This document shows, piece by piece, positions 1-6,530 of a stretch of 7,939 bases of DNA (position 1 is the first letter of the stretch; each line of letters opens with the position of its first letter). The translations under genes were made by a program, and so were the position numbers. The stretch is taken from the NCBI GenBank assembly GCA_937901395.1, contig CALCDB010000209.1, positions 1-7,939 of the forward strand. The letters are read 5' to 3'. Source of the DNA: an uncultured Verrucomicrobiota bacterium (GTDB taxonomy: Bacteria > Verrucomicrobiota > Kiritimatiellia > RFP12 > UBA1067). Below the pieces are notes generated by a model. The model made no database searches and was not told the DNA's origin. It was given only the letters and a program-made list of their open reading frames with translations.

Positions 1-393
1 ATCACCGGTCTCTCGCGCATCGAATGCGACTTCAATGTCGAGAATCCGCCGGAGGTTCCGCACATCTCCTGGACGCCGCGGTATGCGTATGTGCCGCCGA
101 AGATGTCGCTGCTGGATGACTTCTCGGTCGCGGCGACGAAGGTGATGAACCAGATCAACAAGATGGACCTCAACATCGCATGGAGCAACCTGAACATGAC
201 GGTGTCGGCGCTGGCGGCGGCGTCCGACAACGTGCGCGCCATGCTGGAGTCGAGCCAGCCAGATGTCGAGCGGCTGCTTGAGGATGTGTCGCGGACGACG
301 GTTTCGGTGCGCGAGCTGGTGACCGAACTGAAACGCAACCCGTCGCTGCTGATTCGTGAACGGAAGGTTTCGCCGCTTGAAGAGACCGAATGA
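1..393 (+). CDS. MCE/MlaD-family lipid-transport protein, C-terminal part (5' end outside window)
   Basis: The reading frame is open from the first base and ends at TGA 391-393, so 130 C-terminal residues are visible and the start lies upstream of the window. The GTG at 91 is internal and not a start. The first residues (ITGLSRIECDF) resemble the end of an MCE domain, and the segment SWTPRYAYVPP matches the proline-rich stretch that often follows this domain. After it comes a long helical region (about residues 35-115), then the RNPSLLIR motif typical of the C-terminus of MlaD/PqiB/Ttg2C-type proteins. Members of this family are anchored in the inner membrane and form the periplasmic substrate-binding ring or tube of ABC systems that move phospholipids or other hydrophobic molecules between the membranes. 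The partner ATPase and permease would be expected upstream. The family call is fairly secure; the exact subfamily and substrate cannot be told from this fragment. Confidence 0.82.
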   Translation: MTGLSRIECDFNVENPPEVPHISWTPRYAYVPPKMSLLDDFSVAATKVMNQINKMDLNIAWSNLNMTVSALAAASDNVRAMLESSQPDVERLLEDVSRTTVSVRELVTELKRNPSLLIRERKVSPLEETE

Positions 394-405
394 AAAGCGT
401 ATAAT
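377..405 (+). promoter_or_regulatory. sigma-70-type promoter for serC-hisF
   Basis: A -35 box TTGAAG (377-382) and a perfect -10 box TATAAT (400-405) are separated by exactly 17 bases. The predicted transcription start is near 412, leaving a 5' leader of about 65 bases before serC. The -35 box lies inside the last codons of the MCE gene and the -10 lies just after its stop codon. I see no terminator between the two genes, so read-through from upstream may also contribute. Confidence 0.72.
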
Positions 406-476
406 ATCCATCAATCGTCCATCGGATAATCTCTCAGGGCGGTTACAGATAAACTCTAAAGAAAGGAACAAAAGAA

Positions 477-1574
477 ATGTCAAGAGCATATAACTTCTCC
501 GCGGGTCCCGCCGTGCTGCCCCTCGAGGTTCTGCAGGATGCGCAAAAGGATCTCGTCGACTACAAGGGCACCGGTATGTCGGTGATGGAGATGTCGCACC
601 GCGGCAAAGATTACGATGCCATCCATCAGGAGGCGATCGCCACGTTCAAGGAGCTGTGCGGTCTCAATGATGACTGGGCGGTCTGCTTCATCCAGGGCGG
701 TGCCTCGATGCAGTTCGCGATGATCGCGATGAACTTTCTGAAGCAGGGCGCGGTCGCCGACTACGGCAAGCAGGGCACCTGGTCGGGCAAGGCCCTCAAG
801 GAGGCGCAGAAGTACGCGCCGCAGGTGGGCGCGACCATCAACGTCGCCGCCGACTGCCAGAAGGACATCCCGACCCGCATGCCGAAGGCGGACGAGTGGA
901 AGTGGACCAAGGGCGCGGCCTACAGCCACATCTGCTCGAACGAGACGATCGCCGGCGCCGAAATCAAGAACTTCCCCGTCACCGGTTCGCCGCTCATCTG
1001 CGACATGTCCTCCGACATCCTCAGCTGCGAGCGCGACTACAATAAGTTCGATATGTTCTACGCGGGCGCGCAGAAGAACCTCGGACCAAGCGGAATGGCG
1101 GTAGTGGCGATTCGCAAGGAGTTGGCGGCGCGTGGCAGCGATAAGATACCGACGATGCTCCAGTATCGCACGTATGTCGACGAGAACTCGCTTTACAATA
1201 CGCCGCCTACGTGGGGAATCTACATATTCGGCGAGACGATGAAGTGGGTAAAGCGGATGGGCAAGGAAAATCTATTCAAGCTCAACGCCGAGAAGGCGAA
1301 GAAATTGTACGACGTTATCGACGGCTCCGACTTCTGGGTTGGCACCGCGCTCAAGGAATATCGTTCCAACATGAACATCACTTGGCGTATTCGCGGCAAC
1401 GACGAGGCGTTGGAGAAGCGCTTCATCGACGAAGCGAAGCAGCTGGGCATGAGCTCGCTCAAGGGGCATCGTTCGGTTGGTGGACTCCGCGCGTCGATTT
1501 ACAATGCGTTCCCGATGGCGGGGATTGACGCGCTTGTCGATTTCATGAAGGATTTCGAAAAGCGCAATGGCTGA
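477..1574 (+). CDS. serC: phosphoserine aminotransferase (SerC)
   Basis: This PLP-dependent, cytoplasmic class V aminotransferase converts 3-phosphohydroxypyruvate plus glutamate to phosphoserine and 2-oxoglutarate (serine synthesis); many family members also make 4-phosphohydroxythreonine for vitamin B6. The protein is 365 residues, the usual family length. It shows NFSAGPA (6-12), MSHRG (39-43), GGAS (74-77, cofactor phosphate region), SNET (154-157), DMSSD (176-180) and the Schiff-base lysine K200 in GAQKNLGPSG. The C-terminal HRSVGG...ASIYNA segment contains the expected substrate-binding arginine region. The start ATG 477 is supported by AAGGA at 463-467, nine bases upstream, and by the MSRAYNFSAGPA N-terminus. 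It ends 13 bases before the hisF-like gene and very likely shares its transcript. Third-position GC peaks strongly in the middle third of the gene. serA and serB are not in the window. Identity is secure. Confidence 0.96.
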   Translation: MSRAYNFSAGPAVLPLEVLQDAQKDLVDYKGTGMSVMEMSHRGKDYDAIHQEAIATFKELCGLNDDWAVCFIQGGASMQFAMIAMNFLKQGAVADYGKQGTWSGKALKEAQKYAPQVGATINVAADCQKDIPTRMPKADEWKWTKGAAYSHICSNETIAGAEIKNFPVTGSPLICDMSSDILSCERDYNKFDMFYAGAQKNLGPSGMAVVAIRKELAARGSDKIPTMLQYRTYVDENSLYNTPPTWGIYIFGETMKWVKRMGKENLFKLNAEKAKKLYDVIDGSDFWVGTALKEYRSNMNITWRIRGNDEALEKRFIDEAKQLGMSSLKGHRSVGGLRASIYNAFPMAGIDALVDFMKDFEKRNG

Positions 1575-1587
1575 AAGAGGAGATAGA

Positions 1588-2358
1588 ATGAAGAGTCCAT
1601 TAATCATTATGCCCTGCATGGATATGATCGCGGGGCGCGTCGTGAAGGGCGTGAAGTTCGTCGACATCAAGGATGCGGGCGATCCCGTCGAGTGCTGCAA
1701 GGCATATTGCGAAGCCGGAGCGGACGAGCTGGCGATGCTTGATATAACGGCCACGATAGAGAACCGCGCTACGCTGCTCGAAGTCACTCGCAAGGTGGCG
1801 GATGTTGTAAGCGTTCCATTCACGATGGGCGGAGGAATCTCCTCGGTTCAGAGCGCGGAGGCGGTGCTGAAGGCCGGCGCGAACAAGATTTCCACCTCAT
1901 CGGCGGTGTTCCGCAAGCCGGAGCTCATCGCCGAGATGGTGAAGGAATTTGGCGCAGCGAAGATCACGGTTGCGATTGATGTGCTCAGGAATCCGGCGAT
2001 GCCCTCTGGCTATGAGGTGTATATCGATGGCGGCAACACGGCGACTGGCAGAGATGCCGGCGAATGGGCGAAGGAAGTTGATGGCTATGGAGTTGGGTGC
2101 ATATTGCCAACCTCGAAATCAACCGACGGCGTTCGCACTGGCTATGATTTGCCGCTCATCCGCAAGATTCGCGCGGTGGCCAGAGATGAGGTGGATATTG
2201 TCGCATCGGGCGGCGCTGGCACGATGGAACACTTCGCGGAGGCGGCCGAGGCGGGCGCGAATGTATTGCTCGCCGCGAGCGTATTTCACTTTCATATTGT
2301 CGACATTCCCGGCCTCAAGGCGTTCCTCAAAGAACGTGGTTTCGAGATACGAAATTGA
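1588..2358 (+). CDS. hisF: imidazole glycerol phosphate synthase cyclase subunit HisF (divergent)
   Basis: This is a 256-residue (beta/alpha)8-barrel protein of the HisF family. HisF uses ammonia delivered by HisH to convert PRFAR to imidazole glycerol phosphate and AICAR in histidine synthesis. Clear HisF signatures are MPCMD (8-12), GRVVKG (16-21), DAGDPVE (29-35), GADELAMLDIT (44-54), TMGGGI (79-84), VAID (128-131), TDG (179-181), ASGGAG (206-211), MEHF (213-216) and LAASVFHF (228-235). The two catalytic aspartates (D11 and D130 in Thermotoga maritima) are present as D12 and D131. Several usually conserved interface and gate positions differ (see findings). I chose ATG 1588 because GAGGAG (1577-1582) sits at ideal spacing and the product then begins like other HisF proteins. 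The in-frame ATG 1567 overlaps the serC end and adds seven atypical residues. No hisH or hisA is visible. The family is sure; full HisF function is likely but not certain. Confidence 0.9.
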   Translation: MKSPLIIMPCMDMIAGRVVKGVKFVDIKDAGDPVECCKAYCEAGADELAMLDITATIENRATLLEVTRKVADVVSVPFTMGGGISSVQSAEAVLKAGANKISTSSAVFRKPELIAEMVKEFGAAKITVAIDVLRNPAMPSGYEVYIDGGNTATGRDAGEWAKEVDGYGVGCILPTSKSTDGVRTGYDLPLIRKIRAVARDEVDIVASGGAGTMEHFAEAAEAGANVLLAASVFHFHIVDIPGLKAFLKERGFEIRN

Positions 2359-2405
2359 GCATCGAAAAATTCTTGAAAGTTCCTTCGTTTTTTGCACACG
2401 GATTA

Positions 2406-2414
2406 TGATATAAT
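2406..2414 (+). promoter_or_regulatory. extended -10 promoter for the potABCD-panB operon
   Basis: TGATATAAT combines a perfect TATAAT (2409-2414) with the TG motif one base upstream, the extended -10 arrangement that can work with a poor -35. No good -35 lies at 16-18 bases upstream; TTGCAC at 2392-2397 is too close. Transcription should start near 2421, only about two bases before the potA ATG. The 64-base gap after hisF otherwise holds only AT-rich sequence with a six-T run (2388-2393). Confidence 0.65.
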
Positions 2415-2422
2415 TCGCGCCA

Positions 2423-3529
2423 ATGAATAACGACTTTCTGGTATTCGATCATGTGACAAAGCGCTTCGGTGCGCTGACGGCCGTTAACGATGTTACATTG
2501 TCGGTAACGAAGGGTGAATTCTTTTCGTTGCTCGGTCCTTCTGGATGTGGCAAGACCACGCTCCTGAGGATGCTTGGCGGGTTCGAGCGTCCCGATTCCG
2601 GGCGCATCTATCTTGAAGGCAAGGATATTACCGACCTATCGCCCAATCAGCGCAGAGTGCATACGGTATTCCAGAATTATGCGTTGTTCCCGACGATGAC
2701 GGTATGGGATAATATCGCGTTTTCGCTTAAGCTCGCGAAGTGCGAGAAGAGCGAGATCGAAGAGCGAGTCGAGGGCATACTCGAGATGATTCAACTTTCC
2801 GATCAATCGTGGAAGTACCCAAGCCAGCTTTCCGGCGGTCAGAAGCAGCGCGTGGCGATTGCGAGAGCGTTGGTCGATCGCCCGCAAGTGCTGTTGCTCG
2901 ACGAGCCATTGGCGGCGCTCGACTTGAAGCTCCGTCAGCACATGCTGATTGAGCTGGATGCGATTCACGATCAAGTTGGAATTACCTTCCTTTATGTTAC
3001 GCACGATCAGGGCGAGGCGATGTCGCTATCGGATCGCATAGCGGTGATCAATCGCGGCAAGGTGGAGCAGTTGGATGTTCCGGCCAAGATATACGAGGCG
3101 CCGAAATCTCGCTTCGTGGCGTCGTTCATCGGCGATACGAACTTCTTCTCCGGCGAGATCGTGGCCATTGATGGCGAGTATTGTCAGATTGACGTTGAGG
3201 GCTTTCCGCGGATATCGGCATTCAACGATAAGAACTTGCGGATTGGCCAGAAGGTGGATCTATCGGTTCGGCCGGAGAAGATACGCGTTACGCTGAATCC
3301 GCCGCCGCCGGAGAAGGGGGCGGGCATCAATGTATTTCCCTCGAAGGTTCAGGATATCGTGTATCAGGGCGTGTATACCAAATACTGGTTGTCGTCCGAT
3401 ACACTACGGATTGCCGCGCTGAAGCCGCATTCGCGTTTTCTGCTTGATCAGGAAGCGATTACCTGGAACGACGAAGTATTCGTGTGGTGGCACCCCGACG
3501 ACGGGTTCATGGTGGAAGTGCAAGGATGA
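2423..3529 (+). CDS. potA: polyamine (spermidine/putrescine-type) ABC transporter ATPase PotA
   Basis: This 368-residue cytoplasmic ATPase powers the importer made with the next three gene products. It has a Walker A motif GPSGCGKTT (38-46), Q-loop Q84 in FQNYALFP, ABC signature LSGGQ (136-140), Walker B VLLLDEP (156-162, with D160 and E161), a D-loop ALD (165-167) and switch histidine H194 in VTHDQGEAM. A C-terminal TOBE-like regulatory domain runs from about 235 to 365 with the SVRPEKIRV segment at 281-289. Size and order match PotA/PotG-type proteins. The start ATG 2423 gives an N-terminus that begins right at the first beta strand; no Shine-Dalgarno sequence precedes it, in line with a nearly leaderless transcript. 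Its stop overlaps the potB start as ATGA, suggesting coupled translation. The transported molecule is inferred from the whole cluster; putrescine or spermidine preference cannot be told. Confidence 0.94.
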   Translation: MNNDFLVFDHVTKRFGALTAVNDVTLSVTKGEFFSLLGPSGCGKTTLLRMLGGFERPDSGRIYLEGKDITDLSPNQRRVHTVFQNYALFPTMTVWDNIAFSLKLAKCEKSEIEERVEGILEMIQLSDQSWKYPSQLSGGQKQRVAIARALVDRPQVLLLDEPLAALDLKLRQHMLIELDAIHDQVGITFLYVTHDQGEAMSLSDRIAVINRGKVEQLDVPAKIYEAPKSRFVASFIGDTNFFSGEIVAIDGEYCQIDVEGFPRISAFNDKNLRIGQKVDLSVRPEKIRVTLNPPPPEKGAGINVFPSKVQDIVYQGVYTKYWLSSDTLRIAALKPHSRFLLDQEAITWNDEVFVWWHPDDGFMVEVQG

Positions 3530-4503
3530 ATTCCAATCCTCTGAAGACGAAGCAAGCGGAATGGCTGGTCACTTTGCCGAGCTTCGTGTGGCTGGCGTTG
3601 TTTTTCGCCATTCCCGCGATCATCGTATTGGCGTTTACCTTTCACGATCACGATGCGACGGGCGGCGTAGGCGAGTGGAGCATGAACACCTGGCGGGAAT
3701 TGGTCGACCCGGACTATCCGGCGATCGTGTGGAATACGCTCAAGATATCATTCGAGGTAACGCTTTGGTCGATCATCCTGGCGGTTCCCTGCGGGTATGC
3801 GATCGCGCGGATGAAGTCGAGGTGGCGCGGCGTGGTGGCGGGGGCGATCATGTTGCCGTTCTGGACGAGTTTCGTCGTTCGCGTTTTCGCGTGGAAGACG
3901 ATGCTTCATCCCGATGGTTGGTTGCAGGCGACGTATCTATTTTATTTGCGCACGCGCGAGTGGCTGTTCGATTGGCTGCCCAATTTCATGCAGCAGTTCT
4001 TGATTTCGATTGGCTTCGCCACATCGACGCCGGTGGATCCCGCGTCCTCCACGATTCTCGATAGCGAGGCGGCGGTGGTGTTGGTTTCGGTGTATTCGTT
4101 TTTGCCATTCGCGATCATGCCGATTTATTCGGCGGCCGAGAAGTTCGACTTCTCGTTGCTGGAGGCCGCGCGCGATCTCGGGGCGCGTAATTTCTATGCC
4201 TTTCGCAAGATATTCATTCCCGGCATCAAGCAGGGGCTGATCTCGGCGGTGCTGATGGTGTTCATACCGGCTATCGGCAGTTACGTAATTCCTCAGATGT
4301 TGGGCGGGACGAATTGCGTGCTCATCGGCAACAAGATTTTCATGCGCGCGATTCAGAACCGCAACATCCCGCACGCTTCGGCCTTGGCCGCATTGATGGC
4401 GGTATCGGTTCTGGTGCCGATCGCGTTGGCGATGTGGTGGAAGCGGCGCCAGGATATACGCGACCGCAAGCGGGTAGAATCGCAAGTTCGTTTACGCACG
4501 TAA
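3526..4503 (+). CDS. potB: polyamine ABC transporter permease PotB/PotH-type
   Basis: This inner-membrane permease has 325 residues and about six membrane segments (roughly 17-39, 72-94, 104-125, 180-202, 236-258 and 284-305). The EAA loop that docks on the ATPase reads EAARDLGARNFYAFRKIFIP (213-232). The loop between segments three and four (about 126-179) is some 20-25 residues longer than in E. coli PotB, giving a total length closer to PotH. The ATG 3526 overlaps the potA stop (ATGA) and follows GGTGGAAG (3511-3518). The longer in-frame GTG start at 3484 would prepend an arginine-rich peptide encoded inside the potA coding region and is unlikely. The tail (306-325) is strongly basic, as expected on the cytoplasmic side. 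The next gene starts 18 bases downstream. Permease function is clear; polyamine specificity is inferred from the neighbours. Confidence 0.93.
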   Translation: MNSNPLKTKQAEWLVTLPSFVWLALFFAIPAIIVLAFTFHDHDATGGVGEWSMNTWRELVDPDYPAIVWNTLKISFEVTLWSIILAVPCGYAIARMKSRWRGVVAGAIMLPFWTSFVVRVFAWKTMLHPDGWLQATYLFYLRTREWLFDWLPNFMQQFLISIGFATSTPVDPASSTILDSEAAVVLVSVYSFLPFAIMPIYSAAEKFDFSLLEAARDLGARNFYAFRKIFIPGIKQGLISAVLMVFIPAIGSYVIPQMLGGTNCVLIGNKIFMRAIQNRNIPHASALAALMAVSVLVPIALAMWWKRRQDIRDRKRVESQVRLRT

Positions 4504-4521
4504 TATGGAGAGGATGGATAC

Positions 4522-5355
4522 ATGAAGCGCTCGTTCTTTTCAGTTGCGGTATTGGGGTTCGTGTTGGCGTTCCTCTATGTTCCGATCGTGCTGGTAATCA
4601 TCTATGGCTTCATACCGAATGGGATATCGATGTCGTTTCTCGATGCGCATGGAAACTTCATTGGCTTTTCGACGAAGTGGTATGCGCAAATCTTCCGTGG
4701 TGATTACGCGGTCAACGCGCTAATGCAGAGTTTTTGGCTATCGCTGTTGATCGCGGGCTTGGCGACGGTGATTTCCAGCGTATTGGGAACGACTGCGGCG
4801 TTGGCGCTTCATCGTTGGCGCAGCCGTCTGCAATCGATCCACCACGCGCTCGTATACACCCCGCTGATAATGCCGGATATCCTCATCGGCATCTCGTTGC
4901 TGATGCTCTTCGTGGCGGCGAAGATCGATTGTGGATTCTGGACCATCCTCATCGCTCACGTCACGTTTTGCGTATCGTATGTGGTGATGACGGTATTGGC
5001 GCGTCTGCAAGATTTCGACGATCGCATCGTCGAGGCGTCATACGATCTTGGGGCGGGGCCATGGTACACGTTCTTCAAGGTGGAGCTGCCGATTCTGATG
5101 CCGGGCATCGTGGCGGGCGGGCTTCTGGCGTTTACCCTTTCGATTGACGATGTGGTAATTACATCGTTCGTCAATGGCGCGGGAACCAACACCTTCCCGA
5201 CTTACGTAAGCTCGATGACCAAGCACTCCAGGAATCTGCCGAGTGTATTCGCGCTTTCGACCTTGATGCTGATTTTCACTTGTGCGCTGGTTGGTATCTC
5301 CAAACTGCTCACGATGAAAAGTCAACCAAAAATCAAAAAGGATAAAAACCAATGA
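4522..5355 (+). CDS. potC: polyamine ABC transporter permease PotC/PotI-type
   Basis: This second inner-membrane permease is 277 residues long, close to the normal PotC length. It begins with a basic MKR and a hydrophobic segment (5-30) ending in the family-typical YVPIVLVIIYGF. Further membrane segments lie near 70-95, 111-133, 140-160, 193-213 and 241-262. The EAA loop is EASYDLGAGPWYTFFKVELP (171-190), followed by MPGIVAGGLLAF and the SIDDVVITSF motif (207-216) characteristic of PotC/PotI. The start ATG 4522 has a strong ribosome-binding site, GGAGAGG at 4507-4513, which suits re-initiation after the 18-base gap from potB. The stop codon overlaps the potD start as ATGA. The C-terminus is a short lysine-rich cytoplasmic tail. 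It pairs with PotB to form the translocation channel. Confidence 0.94.
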   Translation: MKRSFFSVAVLGFVLAFLYVPIVLVIIYGFIPNGISMSFLDAHGNFIGFSTKWYAQIFRGDYAVNALMQSFWLSLLIAGLATVISSVLGTTAALALHRWRSRLQSIHHALVYTPLIMPDILIGISLLMLFVAAKIDCGFWTILIAHVTFCVSYVVMTVLARLQDFDDRIVEASYDLGAGPWYTFFKVELPILMPGIVAGGLLAFTLSIDDVVITSFVNGAGTNTFPTYVSSMTKHSRNLPSVFALSTLMLIFTCALVGISKLLTMKSQPKIKKDKNQ

Positions 5356-6527
5356 ATATGCGTAAACTCACAATGACGTGCGCTACTCTCGCATCGTCTG
5401 CAATGATCATCGGCTGCTCGCAGTCGTCCAACGAAATCGAGGCGGAGGAGTCGAGCCTCATCGCCAACGCCAAGGCGGCCGCCGAAGCGAGCGGATATCG
5501 TCCCCCCGATGATAGCGATGGAGGCGTGCTCCACATCTACACGTGGAGCGACTACATCGCCCCGGAAGTGTTGGAGAGCTTCGAGAAGGCGCTTGATGTA
5601 ACGGTCAAGGTGGATACCTTCGATTCCAACGAGGCGATGTACGCCAAGCTCAAGGCGGGCGGAACCGGCTACGATATCATCATGCCGAGCTCCTATCAGA
5701 TCGGGATGATGGCGAAGGAGGGGATGATTCTCAAGCTTGATCACGCCAAGATACCTAACGTGCGCAATAATTTCGACAAGTCGTTCACCAATCAGATACT
5801 CGACCCGAACTTCACCTACAGCGTTCCCTACGCGGTAACGTATACCGGCTTCATGTATCTGAAGAACAAGATACCCGAAGGCGTCGATGTGAATAGCTGG
5901 TCGATTCTCAATACGGCGGCGCTTAAGGGGCGCATCTCGCTTCTGGATGATATCCGCGAGGTGATTGGCGCGGGGCTCATGAGTCTCGGGTATTCCATCA
6001 ACTCGACGGATCCAAAGCAGATCGAGGCGGCGGTTCAGCAGGTTCTCAAGTGGCGCTCGAACATCCGCAAGTTCGATGCGGAAAGCTACAAGACGGAAGT
6101 TCCGAGCGGTGCGATTTGGCTTGGCCATGGCTACTCGACGGATACCACGCAAGTAATCGTTGGCGACGAGGAAGCTGGCGCACCGGCGCGTGACGATATC
6201 GGCTTCGCATTGCCGAAGGAGGGCTACACCATCGCATTCGACGAGATGGTAATCGCCTCGGCGGCGCGTCGCAAAGATCTCGCTTATGCCTTCATCAACT
6301 ACATCTACGATGGCGATGTAGCGAAGGTGAATATGGAATACATCTGCGGACCAAACCCAGTGAAGCCCGGCATCGACAAGCTCGACCCCGAATACCGCGA
6401 TGTAATCATCCTGGCGCCAGAGCAACTCAAGCGTGGTCAGGTATTGCGCAACTTCGATGATCAGCCGGAAGTGCAGGAAATTTACAACCGCGCTTGGGAT
6501 AAGATCAAGGCGACGGAGGCGAAGTAA
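5352..6527 (+). CDS. potD: polyamine ABC transporter substrate-binding lipoprotein PotD
   Basis: This 391-residue solute-binding protein captures the polyamine outside the inner membrane and delivers it to PotBC. It starts with a lipoprotein signal peptide: MNMRK, a hydrophobic stretch and a lipobox ending IIGC with lipidation at C22. An acidic and alanine-rich linker (23-57) tethers the folded domain. Family motifs include IYTWSDYI (62-69, aromatic residues that line the PotD pocket), GYDIIMPSSYQ (106-116), SVPYAVTYTG (157-166), LLDDIREVIGAGLMSLGYS (197-215), AIWLGHGYS (254-262) and the KEGYTIAFDEMVI segment (289-301). E. coli PotD is a free periplasmic protein of 348 residues, so the lipid anchor and linker account for the extra length here. 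ATG 5352 overlaps the potC stop; ATG 5358 is a possible alternative. panB begins 3 bases after its stop. The ligand (putrescine, spermidine or a related amine) is not decided by the sequence. Confidence 0.92.
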   Translation: MNMRKLTMTCATLASSAMIIGCSQSSNEIEAEESSLIANAKAAAEASGYRPPDDSDGGVLHIYTWSDYIAPEVLESFEKALDVTVKVDTFDSNEAMYAKLKAGGTGYDIIMPSSYQIGMMAKEGMILKLDHAKIPNVRNNFDKSFTNQILDPNFTYSVPYAVTYTGFMYLKNKIPEGVDVNSWSILNTAALKGRISLLDDIREVIGAGLMSLGYSINSTDPKQIEAAVQQVLKWRSNIRKFDAESYKTEVPSGAIWLGHGYSTDTTQVIVGDEEAGAPARDDIGFALPKEGYTIAFDEMVIASAARRKDLAYAFINYIYDGDVAKVNMEYICGPNPVKPGIDKLDPEYRDVIILAPEQLKRGQVLRNFDDQPEVQEIYNRAWDKIKATEAK

Positions 6528-6530
6528 GCG

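Noticed and set aside
480..929. A 149-codon - strand open frame opposite serC
   Set aside because: The Arg/Leu/His-rich translation is the typical reverse frame of the GC3-rich part of serC.
1567..1587. Earlier ATG start for the hisF-like gene overlapping the serC end
   Set aside because: The ATG at 1588 has a well-spaced GAGGAG and gives the normal HisF N-terminus; the earlier start adds atypical charged residues.
1272..1823. A 183-codon - strand open frame across the serC-hisF junction
   Set aside because: It overlaps two well-supported genes and its product has no recognisable family features; a shadow frame.
2363..2393. Possible terminator after hisF (CGAA...TTCG followed by six T residues)
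   Set aside because: The stem is only about four pairs with a long AT-rich loop, too weak to call.
3484..3525. GTG start for potB 14 codons upstream
   Set aside because: It lies inside the potA coding region without a convincing ribosome-binding site; ATG 3526 gives the standard ATGA overlap.
3444..4064. A 206-codon + strand open frame overlapping potA and potB in another frame
   Set aside because: potB is intact in the correct frame with membrane segments and an EAA motif; this frame gives an Arg/His-rich sequence with no motif.
5322..6425. A 367-codon open frame on the - strand covering most of potD
   Set aside because: It is fully antisense to a clear PotD with intact family motifs, its translation shows no recognisable domain and is rich in Arg/His/Asp as expected from a reverse frame of GC-rich coding DNA, and it has no ribosome-binding site or operon context.
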